Assembly (NCBI RefSeq): GCF_001428005.1
Contig: NZ_LMSB01000023.1
Coordinates: 28,953 to 92,952 of the forward strand
DNA from: Arthrobacter sp. Soil736
Lineage (GTDB): Bacteria; Actinomycetota; Actinomycetes; Actinomycetales; Micrococcaceae
Direction of reading: 5' to 3'
DNA length: 64,000 nucleotides
Positions 36,056-44,657 of this stretch are shown one piece after another (positions within the stretch are counted from its first letter, which is position 1; every line of letters starts with the position of its first letter). A program made the position numbers and the translations under genes. The notes under the pieces were generated by a model, which was not told the DNA's origin, did no database searches, and was given only the letters and a program-made list of their open reading frames with translations.

Positions 36056-36829
36056 GTGAATCTCCGGATGGAATTGCCCGGGTTCCTCTATGGCTTCTAT
36101 GAGCGCCGGCTGCTCCGCTCGCTGGAGCCGGAACGCATTCCCAGACACATCGGCGTCATGGTGGACGGCAACCGGCGCTGGGCCAGGCAGTTCAACGCGC
36201 CCACCAGCCAGGGGCACCAGGCCGGCGCGGACAAGATCCACGAATTCCTCGGCTGGTGCCAGGAGCTGGGGGTCAGGGTGGTCACCCTCTACATGCTTTC
36301 GACGGACAACATGAACCGCTCCGGCGAAGAGCTGGACCTGCTCATGGGGATCATCGCGAACACGCTGGACCGCCTGGATGATGACGCCGACATCTCGGTC
36401 CATGCCATGGGCGCGCCGGAGCTCCTGCCTGACTACCTGGCTGACCGGCTCACGTCGTTGACCGCCCGGACGCCGGTGCGTGAGAAGCTCCACGTCAACG
36501 TGGCAGTCGGTTACGGCGGCCGCCGCGAAATCGTGGACGCCGTGCGCGAGCTGCTCCATGATGCCGTGGCGCGCAAGGCCGATATCAGCGAGCTCGCGGA
36601 CAGCCTGTCGGTGGATGACATCTCCCGGTTCCTCTACACCCGGGGCCAGCCGGACCCGGACCTGGTGATCAGGACCTCCGGCGAACAGCGGCTGTCGGGC
36701 TTCCTGATGTGGCAAAGCGCCTACAGCGAGTTCTACTTCTGCGAGGCCCTCTGGCCCGCGTTCCGCAAGGTCGATTTCCTCCGTGCGCTGCGGGACTACG
36801 CCGGCAGGCAGCGGCGCTTCGGAGCCTAG
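36056..36829 (+). CDS. Isoprenyl (cis-prenyl) transferase, UppS family
   Basis: A 257-residue cis-prenyltransferase making polyprenyl diphosphate carriers for cell-wall synthesis. The diphosphate-binding motif HIGVMVDGNRRWAR is at residues 31-44 with catalytic Asp37, and the C-terminal DLVIRTSGEQRLSGFLMWQSAYSEFYF block is complete. Actinobacteria often have two paralogues, a short-chain Z-FPP synthase and a decaprenyl synthase; this sequence, with its N-terminal LYGFYERRLLRSL, could be either. Start GTG 36056 follows AGGAAG by a few nt. Confidence 0.92.
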   Translation: MNLRMELPGFLYGFYERRLLRSLEPERIPRHIGVMVDGNRRWARQFNAPTSQGHQAGADKIHEFLGWCQELGVRVVTLYMLSTDNMNRSGEELDLLMGIIANTLDRLDDDADISVHAMGAPELLPDYLADRLTSLTARTPVREKLHVNVAVGYGGRREIVDAVRELLHDAVARKADISELADSLSVDDISRFLYTRGQPDPDLVIRTSGEQRLSGFLMWQSAYSEFYFCEALWPAFRKVDFLRALRDYAGRQRRFGA

Positions 36830-37118
36830 CCTCCCGCCGGGTCCGCAGCGCCAGCGCGCGTGCCCCGGGGAGCGCCGGGAGCGCTCCGTTAATCTTGAAT
36901 TCACATGACGGCAACAGGAATCGCCGGTCGAAGACTTTGGAAATTAGTTCGGGGAGATTTACGTTAAAACCATCAGCAGGCAAACCGCCGGCTGATCGGG
37001 GAGGCCAGTACATGGAGCGATTCTTCGCACCGGTTGTATGGGAGGCCGAGCCCGGCCTCCAGGCCGAGCCGCCTCACCAATAACAATTCCGGGCATGCGC
37101 CCCGGGGCTGGAGTCGAT
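36830..37118 (+). promoter_or_regulatory. Long leader region of phoH with short ORF and hairpins
   Basis: A 289-nt non-coding leader. TAATCT at 36890-36895 may be a -10 box. A 20-codon open frame follows at 36905-36967. Next come a hairpin at 36972-36996 (ATCAGC/GCTGAT with an inner GGC/GCC) and a perfect 8-bp hairpin at 37041-37060 (GGAGGCCG/CGGCCTCC). It matches no riboswitch class that I recognise. Layout suggests an attenuation-type leader. Confidence 0.45.
36905..36967 (+). CDS. Possible 20-residue leader peptide upstream of phoH
   Basis: A short frame ATG to TAA encoding MTATGIAGRRLWKLVRGDLR. It is basic, with four Arg and one Lys. It sits close to a possible transcription start and directly before a hairpin, as leader peptides do. 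There is no ribosome site, and coding status is unproven. Confidence 0.3.
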   Translation: MTATGIAGRRLWKLVRGDLR

Positions 37119-38555
37119 GTGGCTATTTCTGAACAACTGCCCGAAGTCATCACGGACCAGGGTGAGAAGGCTACCTCTCGCGCCAAGCGAGCTATTTCAA
37201 AGACCGGTGCGGCCACGAAAGACGCCGCAGCCGGTCTTGCTGTTTCCGGCCCAAGGTCTGAATCCCAGCCAGCCGTCTCCACCTTTGTCATAGATACCTC
37301 GGTGTTGCTCTCCGATCCCCGCGCGCTGCTGCGCTTTGCAGAGCACGAGGTCATTGTGCCCATCGTGGTGATCACCGAACTTGAAGGGAAGCGGCACGAC
37401 CCCGAGCTGGGGTACTTCGCCCGGAAGGCCCTCCGGCTCCTTGATGACCTGCGCATCCAGCACGGCGGCCTCAACCGGCCCATTCCGCTGGGAGACGCCG
37501 GCGGAACCCTCATGATCGAGATGAACCACATCTCGGCGGAGGTGCTCCCGGCCGGATTCCGGGCCGGCGACAATGACAGCCGCATCCTTGCCGTGGCCAA
37601 GAACCTCTCCAACGAGGGCCGCAACGTCACCGTGGTGTCCAAGGACCTCCCCATGCGGGTCAAGGCCTCGGCCATGGGCCTGCTGGCCGACGAATACCGC
37701 AACGAGCTCGTCAAGGACTCCGGCTGGACCGGCGTCGCCGAAATCGACGCCAGCGAGGAGGAGATCGCCACGCTCTACGGCCACGAGCCGGTCTTCATCC
37801 CCGCAGCTGCCGAGATGCCCGTCAACACCGGTCTCGTGCTGCTCTCCAACCGGGGATCCGCCCTGGGACGCGTCGGCGCAGACAAGCAGGTCCGCTTGGT
37901 CAAGGGGGACCGTGATGTCTTCGGCCTCCACGGGCGCTCCGCCGAACAGCGGCTCGCCATTGACCTGCTGATGGACCCGGCGGTGGGCATTGTGTCCATG
38001 GGCGGCCGGGCGGGCACCGGCAAGTCGGCCCTTGCCCTGTGTGCCGGGCTGGAGGCAGTGCTGGAGCGGCGCGAACACCGCAAAGTGATCGTCTTCCGCC
38101 CGCTCTACGCCGTCGGCGGCCAGGAACTGGGCTACCTGCCGGGCTCGGAGTCGGAAAAGATGAATCCCTGGGCGCAGGCAGTCTTCGACACCCTGGGCGC
38201 ACTCGTGAGCCAGGAAGTCGTGGAAGAGGTCATGGACCGCGGCATGCTGGAAGTCATGCCGCTGACCCACATCCGCGGCCGCTCCCTGCACGACGCTTTC
38301 GTGATCGTGGACGAGGCCCAGTCTCTCGAAAAGAACGTCCTGCTCACCGTCATGAGCCGCATCGGACAGAACTCGAAGATCGTCCTCACCCACGACATCG
38401 CCCAGCGCGACAACCTCCGGGTCGGCCGGTACGACGGCATCGCCGCCGTCGTGGAGACCCTCAAGGGCCACCCGCTCTTCGGCCACATCACCCTCACCCG
38501 GTCCGAGCGCTCGCCGATCGCCGCACTGGTGACGGACCTGCTGGAAGGGGCATAG
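37119..38555 (+). CDS. PIN-PhoH family ATPase/RNase (PhoH2-like)
   Basis: A 478-residue fusion of an N-terminal PIN ribonuclease domain (about 50-180: [17 protein letters not shown] with Asp, [13 protein letters not shown] with Glu, [13 protein letters not shown] with Asp) and a C-terminal PhoH helicase-like ATPase (Walker [13 protein letters not shown], Walker [15 protein letters not shown], and [10 protein letters not shown]). Characterised PhoH2 proteins are sequence-specific RNA helicase/RNases. I chose GTG 37119 (GGAG 5 nt upstream). The open frame from 37038 would read through the second leader hairpin. Confidence 0.92.
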   Translation: MAISEQLPEVITDQGEKATSRAKRAISKTGAATKDAAAGLAVSGPRSESQPAVSTFVIDTSVLLSDPRALLRFAEHEVIVPIVVITELEGKRHDPELGYFARKALRLLDDLRIQHGGLNRPIPLGDAGGTLMIEMNHISAEVLPAGFRAGDNDSRILAVAKNLSNEGRNVTVVSKDLPMRVKASAMGLLADEYRNELVKDSGWTGVAEIDASEEEIATLYGHEPVFIPAAAEMPVNTGLVLLSNRGSALGRVGADKQVRLVKGDRDVFGLHGRSAEQRLAIDLLMDPAVGIVSMGGRAGTGKSALALCAGLEAVLERREHRKVIVFRPLYAVGGQELGYLPGSESEKMNPWAQAVFDTLGALVSQEVVEEVMDRGMLEVMPLTHIRGRSLHDAFVIVDEAQSLEKNVLLTVMSRIGQNSKIVLTHDIAQRDNLRVGRYDGIAAVVETLKGHPLFGHITLTRSERSPIAALVTDLLEGA

Positions 38556-38577
38556 ATCTGGTTTCGGCGTTCCGTTC

Positions 38578-38609
38578 GCAGCCGCGCGGGGTCACCCTCG
38601 CGCGGCTGC
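38578..38609 (+). terminator. Hairpin terminator after phoH
   Basis: A perfect 11-bp stem (GCAGCCGCGCG at 38578-38588, complement at 38599-38609) with a 10-nt loop, 22 nt past the stop. No T-run follows, so it may be only an mRNA 3' end structure. Confidence 0.5.
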
Positions 38610-38772
38610 GGCGTTCCGCCGTCGGGCCGTGGCCGGGTTCGCCGGGCCACGGCCCTTCGCCGTCGCTTAGACACGACGCATGTGGACCCGCTTCGGTCGC
38701 TGGGCGACCTCCGTGGGTCCGATGCGCCGCGATGCGCTCCTACGCGAAGAACCGCGTCCCGGCGTGTGCCGC

Positions 38773-38792
38773 TGGTTGAGCTTGTCGAAACC
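38773..38792 (+). repeat. Interspersed 20-mer repeat, intergenic copy
   Basis: TGGTTGAGCTTGTCGAAACC, identical to the copy inside mazG (5552-5571). It lies in the 252-nt gap between phoH and the decayed acetyltransferase gene, where no gene is supported. Confidence 0.85.
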
Positions 38793-38807
38793 CGCGTGCC
38801 CGCCGGG

Positions 38808-39451
38808 CTAGAGGCCCAGGAACCTGGCCGTGGGTTCGTGGCCGTCCACCTTTAGCTGCCAGTCAGGGCGATTGAAGGTTTCCGGGGTTAGGCGGACGCG
38901 CTGCACCGTCTCCTGCTTGCCGCCCCACGACATGCGGGTCACGCCGTTCAGTTCGTAGCCCAGGGACCGCGATACGCCCAGGGACTGTGCGTTCCAGGCC
39001 GCTGCTTCGGACTCCGCCACTTCTGCGTTGAGCCAGTCAACGCATAAAGCGCGACGGCGGCGCGCATCTCCTTGCCGAACCCCCGGCCGTGCGCGCTAAT
39101 CCTCAGCCACGATCCGGTGGCGACTGTCCGCAGGGTGGCGAAATCCTTGGCCTCCACGTCCTGGCAGCCGAGGAAGGTGTCCCCCTGCCAGATGCCCAGG
39201 ATGAGTGTCCAGGCCTCCGGCGAGGTGTTGGCCCGGCACCGCCAGTACCACCGGGCCATGTTGGGCCCCAGATCCGCGGCAGCGGCCTCGGCCCACGGCG
39301 TGCTGAACGGGCTGCGGCCGCGTTCGTGGATGCCGCTGGCCGCAGCTTCCACCGCCGAAGGAATGTCTTCGTCACGGAGCGGCCGAAGGCTCAGCCGGGG
39401 CGTCGTCAGGGTGAGGGCGAAGGGAGGCCAAACGGAGGTCAGCTCAGTCAT
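38808..39451 (-). pseudogene. GNAT acetyltransferase, frameshifted
   Basis: An acetyltransferase (RimJ/RimL-like) split by a one-base loss. The first part, from ATG 39451, gives TPRLSLRPLRDEDIPSAVEA, ILGIWQGDTFLG and the acetyl-CoA loop SAHGRGFGKEMRAAVALYA. Near 39038-39041 the frame shifts; one added T would restore a continuous sequence AFDWLNAEVAESEAAAWNAQS that runs into the second open frame (AAAWNAQSLGVSRSLGYELNGVTRM), the expected C-terminal half. The first part alone lacks the C-terminal strands. It is a real frameshift or a sequencing error. A TAGGCT -10 box remains 6 nt before the ATG. Confidence 0.8.
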
Positions 39452-39457
39452 TCCGGA

Positions 39458-39463
39458 AGCCTA
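39458..39463 (-). promoter_or_regulatory. -10 box before the frameshifted acetyltransferase
   Basis: TAGGCT on the minus strand ends 6 nt before ATG 39451. Confidence 0.5.
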
Positions 39464-39479
39464 GCCGATGGCCGGGCCG

Positions 39480-40031
39480 CTAGCCGCCCGTGTGGTGCGA
39501 AACGCCCAGGGACAGCCGGGTGCCGTCCGGGCCCTTCAGGACCAGGGCAATGGCCTTGTCCGGAAGTTCGAAGACCATGGTGGCATCGAGCGACTCACCC
39601 TGGCGAATCTCCGCCTTGGCGGGGGACGCCCACAGCGGCCGAAGGTCGCTGCCGCCCAGGCCGCTGACGACGAACCCGGACGTATCCAGCAAGATTCCGC
39701 CGGCTTCCAGCGCAGTGAACTGTGCGAGTACGCGGACCCGGTGGGTGCCTGCGGACAGGCCCTCTTCCAGGACCTGCACATGCTCAGGCGGCAGTCAGCC
39801 GTCATCCTCCAAGGGAACGATTCCCTTGACCCTCGCCGTTCCGCCCGGCACCGCGGCACTCGCCCCGAGCGGCACGCCGGGCTCCGGCTTGGCGTTGAGG
39901 AAAAGATAGCCGAGAACCAGGCCCAGCGCACACACCAGGGCAAGGGGGATCACCATCAGCCGGCGGCGCCTGTTTCGTGGAGTGGCCAGTGCCGTGCCTG
40001 CTGTCGATTCTTCCGGGGCAATCGTAGGCAT
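39480..40031 (-). pseudogene. Membrane-anchored hypothetical protein interrupted by an in-frame UGA
   Basis: One frame from ATG 40031 to the stop at 39480 is cut only by TGA at 39795-39797. The upstream part (78 codons) has a basic segment and a membrane span (MVIPLALVCALGLVLGYLFL), then GGTARVKGIVPLEDDG. After the TGA the same frame continues LPPEHVQVLEEGLSAGTHRVRVLAQFTALE and a 100-residue beta-rich exported domain. A TGG to TGA change would explain it. Alternatives are UGA readthrough or separate translation from GTG 39779, which has no ribosome site. I do not recognise the family. Confidence 0.7.
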
Positions 40032-40073
40032 GGCTCGAGTCTGGACGGGCCAGCTTGGGAAAACCCTGTTTCG

Positions 40074-40865
40074 TCAGGCGGGGTTGGGCCGCAGCGGCCA
40101 CTGGATGTGGGCGCGCACATCCGTGAGGTTCATCGGCTCCGCCACGAACAGGTCATCCAGCATGTATTCGTCCACAGCCAGAATGCGGATCCAGTGCCCC
40201 GTATGCCCCGATTCGGGGTCGAAGGGTTCGCTGGCCACGCAGACCCCGGTTCCGGCGTCAATCCGGACCCGGGTCCGGACGGGACCGCACAGCGGGGCCT
40301 CTGGATCGAGCGGACGGTAGCTGAGGTTTGGTGAAACCACTGTCTCCAGCGCCCGCCGACCCTCGTGGTCCACCTCGTGCACCGGCTCGAGTATCTCCAC
40401 CGCGTTGGCGTTGGGGAACTCCAGCGGCACGGGCGCGTTTCCCGCCAGTTCCACGGGATCGAGGGCTGCCGCGAAGCGGCCGTTTCCGAACGACGGTTCC
40501 CCGTACGCAGCCTCCGGGCGGCGCCTGACCAGCCCGCCGTCGTCGTACACGGGGGTGACCAGGTGAGCGGGAAGCAGCCACGACCGCCTGGTGGCGCTGA
40601 TGTACAGGCCGTCGCGTGAATCGTTGATGCCCGTGGTGCTGTTGAGCAGCGCTCCGTCGGCGGACTCGAGGCGGAGTGCCCCGGGGCGTCGCAGCCAGGC
40701 GCGTACCGGGCCCGTGCCGCTGACGGCTGAATCGGCGTATTCGAAGCGGAGGGACTGCCATTTCCACGGGGACGAACGGCAGAGGTTCCGGAAGGATGCG
40801 GCCGAATCCGCGGGCGTGACGGCCCCGCCGTGTTCCTGCCGGTGCTTGGCGTCCCAGGTCCCCAT
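40074..40865 (-). CDS. Conserved hypothetical protein
   Basis: A 263-residue soluble protein that I do not recognise. It has no signal peptide and no membrane span. The composition is beta-like with many Trp, Arg and Pro residues (SSPWKWQSLRFEYADSA, VRAWLRRPGALRLESADG, PVYDDGGLVRRRPEAAYGEPSFGNGRFAAALDPVELAG). GTG 40871 is in frame, but ATG 40865 is preferred because TAAACT ends 6 nt before it. It is divergent from the prepilin peptidase, with 58 nt between start codons. Confidence 0.7.
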   Translation of the reverse strand: MGTWDAKHRQEHGGAVTPADSAASFRNLCRSSPWKWQSLRFEYADSAVSGTGPVRAWLRRPGALRLESADGALLNSTTGINDSRDGLYISATRRSWLLPAHLVTPVYDDGGLVRRRPEAAYGEPSFGNGRFAAALDPVELAGNAPVPLEFPNANAVEILEPVHEVDHEGRRALETVVSPNLSYRPLDPEAPLCGPVRTRVRIDAGTGVCVASEPFDPESGHTGHWIRILAVDEYMLDDLFVAEPMNLTDVRAHIQWPLRPNPA

Positions 40866-40871
40866 ATCCAC

Positions 40872-40877
40872 AGTTTA
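40872..40877 (-). promoter_or_regulatory. -10 box for leaderless hypothetical gene
   Basis: TAAACT on the minus strand ends 6 nt before ATG 40865. Confidence 0.55.
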
Positions 40878-40911
40878 CGCGCGGGTCCAGCCGCAGGCCT
40901 GGCAAATCCAG

Positions 40912-40917
40912 TAGCAT
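40912..40917 (+). promoter_or_regulatory. -10 box for leaderless prepilin peptidase gene
   Basis: TAGCAT ends 6 nt before GTG 40924. It faces the divergent box at 40872-40877. Confidence 0.55.
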
Positions 40918-40923
40918 CCGAGA

Positions 40924-41481
40924 GTGATCCAACGACTTGGCGGACTATGGGAAGCAGCTCCGTTCGCATTCTGGCTGGTGCTGGCGGCGTGCGCATATTT
41001 TGTGGTGATGGCCGTGAGGCTCACGGTGATCGATGTGCGGCACCATCTCCTGCCGAACCGGATCGTATTTCCGTCGTATGCCGTTGCCGGTGTGCTGCTG
41101 CTGGGCGCCGTGGCCAGCCTGGCGGTGTGGGGCCCGGCCGGTGCGGGCGTTCCCGACGGCGGGGCGCAGCTGTTCGGCGTTCCTGCGCTGAGGATCGCGG
41201 CCGGGGGAGCCGTCCTGTGGCTTTTCTATTTTGTCCTGCGGCTGGTCTATCCGCCGGGGATGGGGTTCGGCGACGTCAAACTGGCCGGGGTGCTGGGCAT
41301 GTATCTGGGCTACCTGGGGTGGCCGCACGTCTTCGCCGGCACCTTTGCCGCCTTCCTGCTGGGCGGCCTGTGGAGCATTGGACTGCTGGCGTTCCGGCGC
41401 GGAACGCTGAAATCGGCCATCCCCTTTGGGCCGTTCATGCTCGCCGGTGCCGCTGCGGCGATGATGCTGCTGCCGGCCTGA
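40924..41481 (+). CDS. Prepilin peptidase (A24 family, no methylase domain)
   Basis: A 185-residue aspartyl protease of the type IV prepilin/preflagellin group with five to six membrane spans. The catalytic Asp residues are Asp37 in TVIDVRHHLLPN and Asp117 in GMGFGDVKLAG. It lacks the N-terminal cytoplasmic methyltransferase domain of PilD, as do TadV/FlaK-like enzymes. No pilin or tad gene lies in this window, so its substrate is encoded elsewhere. A repeat array begins 19 nt after the stop. Confidence 0.9.
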   Translation: MIQRLGGLWEAAPFAFWLVLAACAYFVVMAVRLTVIDVRHHLLPNRIVFPSYAVAGVLLLGAVASLAVWGPAGAGVPDGGAQLFGVPALRIAAGGAVLWLFYFVLRLVYPPGMGFGDVKLAGVLGMYLGYLGWPHVFAGTFAAFLLGGLWSIGLLAFRRGTLKSAIPFGPFMLAGAAAAMMLLPA

Positions 41482-41499
41482 GCAGGGCCGGACACTTAA

Positions 41500-41652
41500 G
41501 CGCGAACGGACACTTGAGTACCCCACCCCAAGCGCGAACGGACACTTGAGTACCCCACCCGAAGCGCGAACGGACACTTGAGTACCCCCCCGAAGCGCGA
41601 ACGGACACTTGAGTACCCCCCCGAAGCGCGAACGGACACTTGAGTACCCCCC
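41500..41652 (+). repeat. Five-copy direct repeat array, 31-32 nt unit
   Basis: Copies start at 41500, 41532, 41564, 41595 and 41626. Each has GCGCGAACGGACACTT followed by GAGTACCCC and a C-rich 3-7 nt end. The copies are almost identical, varying only in the C-run, which suggests recent expansion. There is no spacer diversity, so it is not CRISPR. The same 16-mer family recurs at 45903-45966 and 46995-47089. Confidence 0.9.
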
Positions 41653-41673
41653 GCCGCAGCTCCGTTAACGCCA

Positions 41674-41710
41674 GCGGCCGCCCGCCTTCGCTCGGAAGGT
41701 GGGCGGCCGC
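41674..41710 (-). terminator. Hairpin downstream of fumC
   Basis: A 16-bp stem with one wobble (41674-41689 against 41695-41710) and a 5-nt loop, in the convergent gap of prepilin peptidase and fumC. It lies 135 nt past the fumC stop; the nested hairpin at 41748-41793 is closer and may be the real end. Confidence 0.5.
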
Positions 41711-41845
41711 CGTCGTACGTAAGCGGGGCCTCCGCCGCCTGGGCCCACGCTACCGAGGGCCCCAAACGAGCGTGCGAGTTTGGGGAGGTAGCGGGGAGGG
41801 TTCCCTGGCTGAGCGGAGCGAAGAAGCAAGGGAGGCGGTGGGAAA

Positions 41846-43267
41846 CTATGCCTTGTGCGGCGGGCGGGTCATGGACATGACGTCCAGGGCCGTGTCCAGC
41901 TGTTCTTCGGTCAGCTCACTGCGCTCCAGGAAGCCCATGGCGACGACTGTCTCGCGGATGGTGAGGCCCTCGGCCACTGCCTTCTTGGCGATCTTCGCCG
42001 CGTTCTCGTAGCCGATGTACTTGTTCAGCGGGGTAACGATCGACGGCGACGCCTCGGCGAGGAAACGGGCGCGGTCGACGTTGGCGGTGATGCCGTCGAT
42101 CATCTTGTCCGCCATGACACGGCTGGTGTTGGCCAGCAGGCGAACGGACTCGAGCAGGTTCGCGGCCATGACCGGGATGCCCACATTCAGCTCGAAGGCG
42201 CCGTTGGTGCCGGACCAGGCGATGGCGGTGTCGTTGCCGATCACCTGGGCGCACACCATGATGGACGCCTCGCAGATGACGGGGTTGACCTTGCCCGGCA
42301 TGATCGAGGAGCCCGGCTGCAGGTCCGGGATGGCGATTTCGCCGAGGCCGGTGTTGGGGCCGGAGCCCATCCAGCGCAGGTCGTTGTTGATCTTCATGAA
42401 GGAGATCGCGATGTTCCGCAGCTGGCTGGAGGCTTCGATGAGGCCGTCGCGGTTGGCCTGGGCCTCGAAGTGGTCGCGTGCCTCGGTCAGCGGCAGGCCG
42501 GTGTCGGTGGCGAGCAGTTCGATGACGCGCTCCGGGAAGCCTGCAGGCGTGTTGATGCCGGTGCCCACGGCGGTGCCGCCCAGGGGAACCTCAGCCACGC
42601 GGGGGAGGGAGGCGTTGATGCGCTCGACGCCGTAGCGGACCTGCGCGGCGTAGCCGCCGAATTCCTGGCCCAGGGTGACGGGAGTGGCGTCCATGAGGTG
42701 GGTGCGGCCGGACTTGACCACGTCCTTGAACTCCACGGCCTTGCGGTCCAGCGAATCGGCGAGGTAGCCGAGGGCCGGGATGAGGTCGTTGATCAGGGCT
42801 GATGTGGCTGCAACGTGCACCGACGTGGGGAACACGTCGTTGGAGGACTGCGAGGCGTTGACGTGGTCGTTGGGGTGGACAACCTTGTCGCTGCCGGCGG
42901 CCTTCAGGGCGCGGGAGGCCAGTTCGGCGATGACCTCGTTGGTGTTCATGTTCGAGGACGTGCCGGAACCGGTCTGGAAAACGTCGATGGGGAAGTCGCC
43001 GTCGTACTTGCCCGCGGCTACCTCGTCGGCAGCGTCTGCGATCGCCTTGGCCAGCTCGCCGTCGAGCACACCCAGTTCTGCGTTGGCCTGGGCAGCGGCC
43101 TTCTTTACCCGCGCCAGGGCCTCGATGTGGGCACGTTCAAGGGTCTTGCCGGAGATGGGGAAGTTCTCGACTGCACGTTGCGTCTGCGCGCGGTACAGGG
43201 CGTTCACGGGGACGCGGACTTCGCCCATCGTGTCATGTTCAATGCGGAACTCTTCAGTGGAAGTCAT
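41846..43267 (-). CDS. fumC: Class II fumarate hydratase
   Basis: A 473-residue TCA-cycle enzyme converting fumarate to malate. The superfamily signature [11 protein letters not shown] is near residue 320, with [37 protein letters not shown] and [14 protein letters not shown] marking the fumarase/aspartase group; the overall pattern and length favour FumC over aspartase. The ATG has a -10 box at leaderless distance and no ribosome site. Confidence 0.94.
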   Translation of the reverse strand: MTSTEEFRIEHDTMGEVRVPVNALYRAQTQRAVENFPISGKTLERAHIEALARVKKAAAQANAELGVLDGELAKAIADAADEVAAGKYDGDFPIDVFQTGSGTSSNMNTNEVIAELASRALKAAGSDKVVHPNDHVNASQSSNDVFPTSVHVAATSALINDLIPALGYLADSLDRKAVEFKDVVKSGRTHLMDATPVTLGQEFGGYAAQVRYGVERINASLPRVAEVPLGGTAVGTGINTPAGFPERVIELLATDTGLPLTEARDHFEAQANRDGLIEASSQLRNIAISFMKINNDLRWMGSGPNTGLGEIAIPDLQPGSSIMPGKVNPVICEASIMVCAQVIGNDTAIAWSGTNGAFELNVGIPVMAANLLESVRLLANTSRVMADKMIDGITANVDRARFLAEASPSIVTPLNKYIGYENAAKIAKKAVAEGLTIRETVVAMGFLERSELTEEQLDTALDVMSMTRPPHKA

Positions 43268-43273
43268 GGGGCA

Positions 43274-43279
43274 AGCTTA
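43274..43279 (-). promoter_or_regulatory. -10 box for leaderless fumC
   Basis: TAAGCT on the minus strand ends 6 nt before ATG 43267. Confidence 0.6.
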
Positions 43280-43354
43280 GGGCGATCAGGGGCCGCACCG
43301 AAAACCGTGAACCGCTTGCTACGGGGCTCCTGGCGGGGCCGCGGGAACGCCGGT

Positions 43355-43969
43355 CTAGAGCTCGCCGATTCCGGAAACCAAGTCCGCGCGGCCCTCTGCA
43401 AGGCTGTAGGAAAGCCCGATCACGGCCGCCCGCCCGGTTTCGATTGCGTCGGAAATCACACGTGAGCTGTCCACGAGGCGCTGCGACGTCTGCTTGACGT
43501 GCTCCACCACCATGTCGTTGACCTCGGTTTCGTCGTTGCGCAGGGAGGTCAGGACGGACGGCGTGATCCGCTCCACGAGGTCACGCATGAACCCGACCGG
43601 CATCTGGCCCGTTTCCACGGCGAACTTGGTGGCGCTGACCGCGCCGCAGCTGTCGTGACCCAGCACCACGATCAGCGGCACGGCGAGGACACTGATGCTG
43701 TACTCGAGGGAGCCGAGCACGGCGTCGTCGATCACCTGGCCGGCGGTGCGCACCACGAAGGCGTCACCAAGGCCCAGGTCGAAGATGATCTCGGCGGCGA
43801 GCCGGGAGTCCGAGCAGCCGAAGATCACGGCGAAAGGGTGCTGGTTTTCCACCAGGGAGGACCTTCGTGAGGCGTCCTGGTTGGGGTGCGAGGATTCACC
43901 GTTGACGAAGCGTTCGTTGCCTTCGCGGAGACGGCGCCAGGCCAGAGCAGGGGTGAGATAGGTTGCCAC
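43355..43969 (-). CDS. Beta-class carbonic anhydrase
   Basis: A 204-residue zinc enzyme interconverting CO2 and bicarbonate. Zinc ligands and the catalytic dyad are visible: CSDSR at residues 52-56 (Cys52, Asp54, Arg56) and HDSCG with His105 and Cys108. The first codon is GTG. TAAGGT 7 nt before it overlaps the stop of the upstream DUF4245 gene and could give a leaderless message, while AGGTAGGGG could also serve as a weak ribosome site. Confidence 0.94.
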   Translation of the reverse strand: MATYLTPALAWRRLREGNERFVNGESSHPNQDASRRSSLVENQHPFAVIFGCSDSRLAAEIIFDLGLGDAFVVRTAGQVIDDAVLGSLEYSISVLAVPLIVVLGHDSCGAVSATKFAVETGQMPVGFMRDLVERITPSVLTSLRNDETEVNDMVVEHVKQTSQRLVDSSRVISDAIETGRAAVIGLSYSLAEGRADLVSGIGEL

Positions 43970-43976
43970 GGCCCCT

Positions 43977-43982
43977 ACCTTA
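43977..43982 (-). promoter_or_regulatory. -10 box for leaderless carbonic anhydrase gene
   Basis: TAAGGT on the minus strand ends 7 nt before GTG 43969. Confidence 0.4.
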
Positions 43983-44657
43983 CGGTGCGGGGCTCGCCGA
44001 AGGGGAAACCGTTACTGCCGGGTGACTGTCCAGGGACTTTACGACGGCGGCGGCCAGCACCGCGAATTCGTCCAGTTGGGCCTCGCCGCTCAAGACAACG
44101 GTGGTGCCGCGGTGGTTCAGCACCATGCTCTTCTCACCCTTGCCGGTGTCGCGCAGTTCCCACTCCTGCCCTCCGGCGTTCCGGGTTCCGGTCACCGGCG
44201 CACTCTTGGTCTGCTGCAGGAGCCAGGTGGGATTGGCCTTCCGGGTCTGGACCAGGCCGATGAACGCCTCCTTCGGAGTGAGGTAGCCAACTTCCCAGGT
44301 GGGCACGCCGGTGCCGGTGCCGGCCTCCCAGCGGGCGTAATTGGGGCGGAATGTGTCGCCCGCCGCGGGGGTCACCGGTGTGAATCCCGCCACATCAGCG
44401 GCGTTGCGGGCCACGGCCGTCACATCGATGTTGGGATGGAAACCGTCGGACTTCGGTGCGGGGTTCATCAGGACGATCGGCAGGAAGGCGGCGATGCTGA
44501 CCACCAGCGCGATGATCATGCCGATCACCGAGGCGTTGGCCCGCTTGGCGGCAGCGGCGGGGATTACCGGCTTGACTGGCGGCGCTGCCATGGCAGGGGA
44601 GGTGCCTTGGCCGGCTTCCGGGGTCGTGGGGGTGGACTTGTCCTGCGTTTCACTCAC
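43980..44657 (-). CDS. DUF4245 membrane-anchored protein
   Basis: A 225-residue actinobacterial protein of the DUF4245 family. A Pro/Ala-rich cytoplasmic N-terminus leads to one span (SVIGMIIALVVSIAAFLPIVLM) and an exported domain with the conserved GFTPVTPAAGDTFRPNYARW and VGYLTPKEAFIGLVQT blocks. I prefer GTG 44657, since GACTAT lies 6 nt upstream; ATG 44675 is also in frame. It is usually found next to glpX in actinobacteria, as here (divergent). The function is unknown. Confidence 0.8.
   Translation of the reverse strand: MSETQDKSTPTTPEAGQGTSPAMAAPPVKPVIPAAAAKRANASVIGMIIALVVSIAAFLPIVLMNPAPKSDGFHPNIDVTAVARNAADVAGFTPVTPAAGDTFRPNYARWEAGTGTGVPTWEVGYLTPKEAFIGLVQTRKANPTWLLQQTKSAPVTGTRNAGGQEWELRDTGKGEKSMVLNHRGTTVVLSGEAQLDEFAVLAAAVVKSLDSHPAVTVSPSASPAP

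Larger units (their letters stand above)
41482..41845 (+). other. Gene-less stretch with repeat array and large hairpins
   Basis: It holds the five-copy array (41500-41652), a 16-bp GC hairpin (41674-41710) and a nested hairpin at 41748-41793 (CGCTACC/GGTAGCG outside CCCCAAAC/GTTTGGGG). Open frames here only reflect the repeats; no gene is supported. Confidence 0.75.

Noticed and set aside
36890..37118. ydaO (c-di-AMP) or c-di-GMP riboswitch upstream of phoH
   Set aside because: A GCAAACC piece occurs at 36980 but the second conserved parts of the GEMM fold (such as GACGCAAAGCC) are missing, and no ydaO core is visible.
38808..39020. Independent 70-codon gene
   Set aside because: Its sequence is the natural C-terminal half of the upstream GNAT frame and has no own ribosome site, so I treat it as part of a frameshifted gene.
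41500..41652. Possible CRISPR array
   Set aside because: The repeats are direct and evenly spaced, but the intervals between the 16-mer cores are nearly identical, so there are no unique spacers. No cas gene is nearby.
41496..41765. An 89-codon open frame across the repeat array on the minus strand
   Set aside because: Its protein only mirrors the 31-32 nt repeat, has no ribosome site and resembles nothing; it is a by-product of the array.
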